Assembly: GCA_036170795.1 (NCBI GenBank)
Contig: JAVHPX010000049.1
Location: 1 to 7,930 of the forward strand
DNA length: 7,930 bases
Origin: UBA8515 sp036170795
GTDB taxonomy: Bacteria; Patescibacteriota; Minisyncoccia; Phycocordibacterales; UBA9973
Direction of reading: 5' to 3'
In this document: piece by piece, positions 5,810-7,930 of the stretch
Layout: the number at the start of each line of letters is the position of its first letter
Position numbering within the stretch: the first letter of the stretch is position 1
The notes under the pieces: generated by a model
The model's database searches: none
Told to the model about the DNA's origin: nothing
The model's input: only the letters and a program-made list of their open reading frames with translations
Position numbers and translations under genes: made by a program

Positions 5810-7930
5810 CTAACTATTTGTATTATTACGACTCAATATTCTTCTTTTTAAAACCATTATTTCATCACGGAGGATTGCTGCTGTTTCAAAGTCGAGGGTT
5901 TTGACGGCGCTGTTCATTTCTTTCTCTTTTATTTTAATTATTTTATCATAAACTGTTTTATTCCTCTCTTCATCAGAAATCAATAAATTCTTAACTGAAT
6001 CTTTCTCAGTTTTACCTTTTTTGTTTTTATCTTTTGTAAATGCTTTCTTGAATAATTCCACATCCAGATCAAGCTCCGCATTCACTGCCTTCTCGTGTTT
6101 ATTATCAAGTTCTTCCGTAATATCTTTAATCTTTTTTATAATAGTCTTTGGTGTGATACCATGCTTCGTATTATATGCTACTTGAATAGCACGACGACGA
6201 TTTGTCTCACTTATTGCACGCTCAAGTGAACCTGTCATAACATCAGCATATAGTAAGACTTTTCCTTCTACATTACGTGCGGCTCTACCAATAGTTTGAA
6301 TGAGAGAAGTTTCTGAACGAAGAAAACCTTCTTTGTCAGCATCAAGAATTCCAATAAGTGCAACTTCTGGTAAATCCAAACCTTCACGAAGTAAATTCAC
6401 ACCTACCAGAATATCCATCTCCCCTTTTCTAAACGCAGTAATAATTTGAATACGTTCTATTGTCTTAATTTCACTATGAAGATACTCCGCTTTGATACCT
6501 TTTTCCTTCAAATATATTGATAAATCTTCTGCCATACGTTTTGTCAATGTCGTCGCAAGCACTCTAAAACCTTTCACAATTGTCTTTTTTGCTTCAACAA
6601 TAAAATCTTGTATTTGACCTTTATATTCTCCGCTTGCAGATACTGCTCTCACAATTATTTCTGGATCAATTAATCCTGTTGGACGAATTATTTGTTCTAC
6701 AACTTGCTCACTAACTTCTAATTCAAGTTTTGATGGTGTTGCTGAAACATAAACAACTTGTCCTATTCTATTTTCAAACTCAGAATATTTTAAAGGGCGA
6801 TTATCTTTTGCAGATGGAAGTCTAAATCCAAATTCTACCAACGTATTTTTACGTGATGCATCACCTGCATACATACCATTTAATTGAGGCAAAGTGACGT
6901 GTGATTCATCGATTATAGTTAAGAAATCTAGTTCTCCTTCTTTATTTTTTGGAAAATATGAGAGTAATGTCTCTGGTGCTTCACCTTCTTTTTTACCAGA
7001 TAAATGACGGGAATAATTCTCTATACCATTACAATATCCAATCTCACGAATCATAGCTAGATCATATGTTGTACGACGCTTAATACGCTCAGCTTCCAAT
7101 AATTTACCTTCTTTTTCAAATTTCTTTAACTGCAAAGTAAGTTCAGATTTAATATTCTTTACTGCACGTGCTATCTGATCTTTCTCTGTAATAAAATGTT
7201 TTGTCGGAAATAGAAAAATATTCTCTTCTTCAGATATAATATGTGACGACACAGGATCAACTTTTGCTATGCGAGAAATAACTCCGTTTGCAAATTCTAT
7301 CTGATAAACAAAAGTCTCAGATACAGGCATAACTTCTACTTTAGCTCCAATAGAACGAAATTGCCCAGAGTTAATATCTGCATTAGTACGTTCAAAATGT
7401 ATTTCAATAAGTTTCTTCATTAGCGTCGTACGATCAATCTTCATTCCTTTTTGTAATTTTAAATTTACCCGTTGATATTCTTCAGGAGAACCTAAACCAT
7501 AAATACAAGATACAGAAGCAATAATAATTACATCACGGCGAGTCAGAAGCGCTTGGGTTGTAGCATGACGCAAGCGATCTATCTCTTTATTTATCTGAGC
7601 ATCTTTCTCAATATAAGTATCAGTCACTGGCATATAAGCTTCAGGTTGATAATAATCGTAGTATGAGACAAAATAGTGCACTGCTGCATCTGGAAAAAAT
7701 TCTCGAAATTCTTGAGCCAACTGAGCCGCTAAAGTTTTATTGTGAGCTATCACTAGTGTCGGTTTATTCCATTCTGCAATGACGTTAGCCACTGTGAAAG
7801 TCTTACCTGTACCTGTAGCTCCTAGTAAGGTCTGCTTATGCATCCCTTTCTCAAGCCCTTTCAACAACTGCGAAATAGCCTTGGGCTGATCGCCATCGGG
7901 CTTGTATTCACTTTTTAGTTTAAAAACTTT
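5810..7930 (-). CDS. uvrB: UvrABC system protein B, start just beyond right edge
   Basis: UvrB is the helicase-like damage verifier that receives DNA from UvrA and recruits UvrC. The frame is open to the window edge and reads KVFKLKSEYKPDGDQPKAI at its start, the normal UvrB N-terminus, so only about one to three residues including the initiator are missing. Counting from the first visible residue (706 in all): Walker A GATGTGKT (37-44); the lesion-clamping beta-hairpin with YYDYYQPEAY (90-99); the RRDVIIIASVSCIYG block; GIENYSRHL; Walker B IIDESH (339-344); VYVSATP (393-399); GVNLLREGLD (510-519); motif VI QTIGRAARN (545-553); and a C-terminal UVR helix pair (about 658-701, KTLDFETAAILRDEI) that binds UvrC. 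A charged linker of about 45 residues (611-656) precedes the UVR motif. All helicase motifs look intact. Stop TAG at 5810-5812. First of the uvrB-uvrA-uvrC row. Confidence 0.96.
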   Translation of the reverse strand, partial: KVFKLKSEYKPDGDQPKAISQLLKGLEKGMHKQTLLGATGTGKTFTVANVIAEWNKPTLVIAHNKTLAAQLAQEFREFFPDAAVHYFVSYYDYYQPEAYMPVTDTYIEKDAQINKEIDRLRHATTQALLTRRDVIIIASVSCIYGLGSPEEYQRVNLKLQKGMKIDRTTLMKKLIEIHFERTNADINSGQFRSIGAKVEVMPVSETFVYQIEFANGVISRIAKVDPVSSHIISEEENIFLFPTKHFITEKDQIARAVKNIKSELTLQLKKFEKEGKLLEAERIKRRTTYDLAMIREIGYCNGIENYSRHLSGKKEGEAPETLLSYFPKNKEGELDFLTIIDESHVTLPQLNGMYAGDASRKNTLVEFGFRLPSAKDNRPLKYSEFENRIGQVVYVSATPSKLELEVSEQVVEQIIRPTGLIDPEIIVRAVSASGEYKGQIQDFIVEAKKTIVKGFRVLATTLTKRMAEDLSIYLKEKGIKAEYLHSEIKTIERIQIITAFRKGEMDILVGVNLLREGLDLPEVALIGILDADKEGFLRSETSLIQTIGRAARNVEGKVLLYADVMTGSLERAISETNRRRAIQVAYNTKHGITPKTIIKKIKDITEELDNKHEKAVNAELDLDVELFKKAFTKDKNKKGKTEKDSVKNLLISDEERNKTVYDKIIKIKEKEMNSAVKTLDFETAAILRDEIMVLKRRILSRNNTNS

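Noticed and set aside
5810..7867. UvrB starting at the TTG at 7865-7867
   Set aside because: The frame continues to the window edge and the upstream 21 residues match the conserved UvrB N-terminus, so the true start is just outside the window.
1..7930. CRISPR arrays, tRNA or rRNA genes, transposase genes
   Set aside because: No regularly spaced direct repeats, cloverleaf-like sequence, rRNA motifs or transposase motifs were seen on either strand.

Overview
The window reads as chromosomal DNA from an AT-rich bacterium. The best fit is a member of the Candidate Phyla Radiation (Patescibacteria, Parcubacteria-like). That placement is inferred from the compact, domain-stripped UvrA and UvrC, the character of the Ddl protein and the scarcity of Shine-Dalgarno sites; no marker gene proves it. 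The standard bacterial code works throughout, with TAA and TAG stops and no in-frame TGA. A run of 100 N at 2977-3076 marks a scaffold join.

Layout. 1-109: no recognisable gene, but a good extended -10 promoter facing right. 110-583 (+): an unrecognised 157-residue protein. 605-638: a hairpin terminator between this gene and the convergent ddl. 630-1637 (-): D-alanine--D-alanine ligase, apparently expressed from its own extended -10 promoter as a leaderless message. 1638-1770: spacer with weak hairpins. 1771-2976 (-): uvrC lacking its 5' end. 3077-5688 (-): uvrA lacking its 3' end. 5689-5809: spacer with an 8-bp palindrome. 5810-7930 (-): uvrB, lacking only its first few residues at the right edge.

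uvrB, uvrA and uvrC lie head to tail in transcription order, so the window carries almost the whole UvrABC nucleotide excision repair machine. UvrA finds the damage with UvrB, UvrB verifies it, and UvrC makes the two incisions. Ddl belongs to peptidoglycan precursor synthesis and is a neighbour rather than a partner.

The most unusual item is a long, nearly perfect inverted repeat with a GC-rich centre (2221-2316). It sits in frame inside uvrC, in the linker just before the RNase H-like nuclease domain, and looks like a palindromic element inserted into a protein gene. Other oddities are a UvrA without its insertion domain and with one zinc ligand changed from Cys to Asp, and a UvrC without its iron-sulfur cysteines and without the C-terminal helix-hairpin-helix domain.
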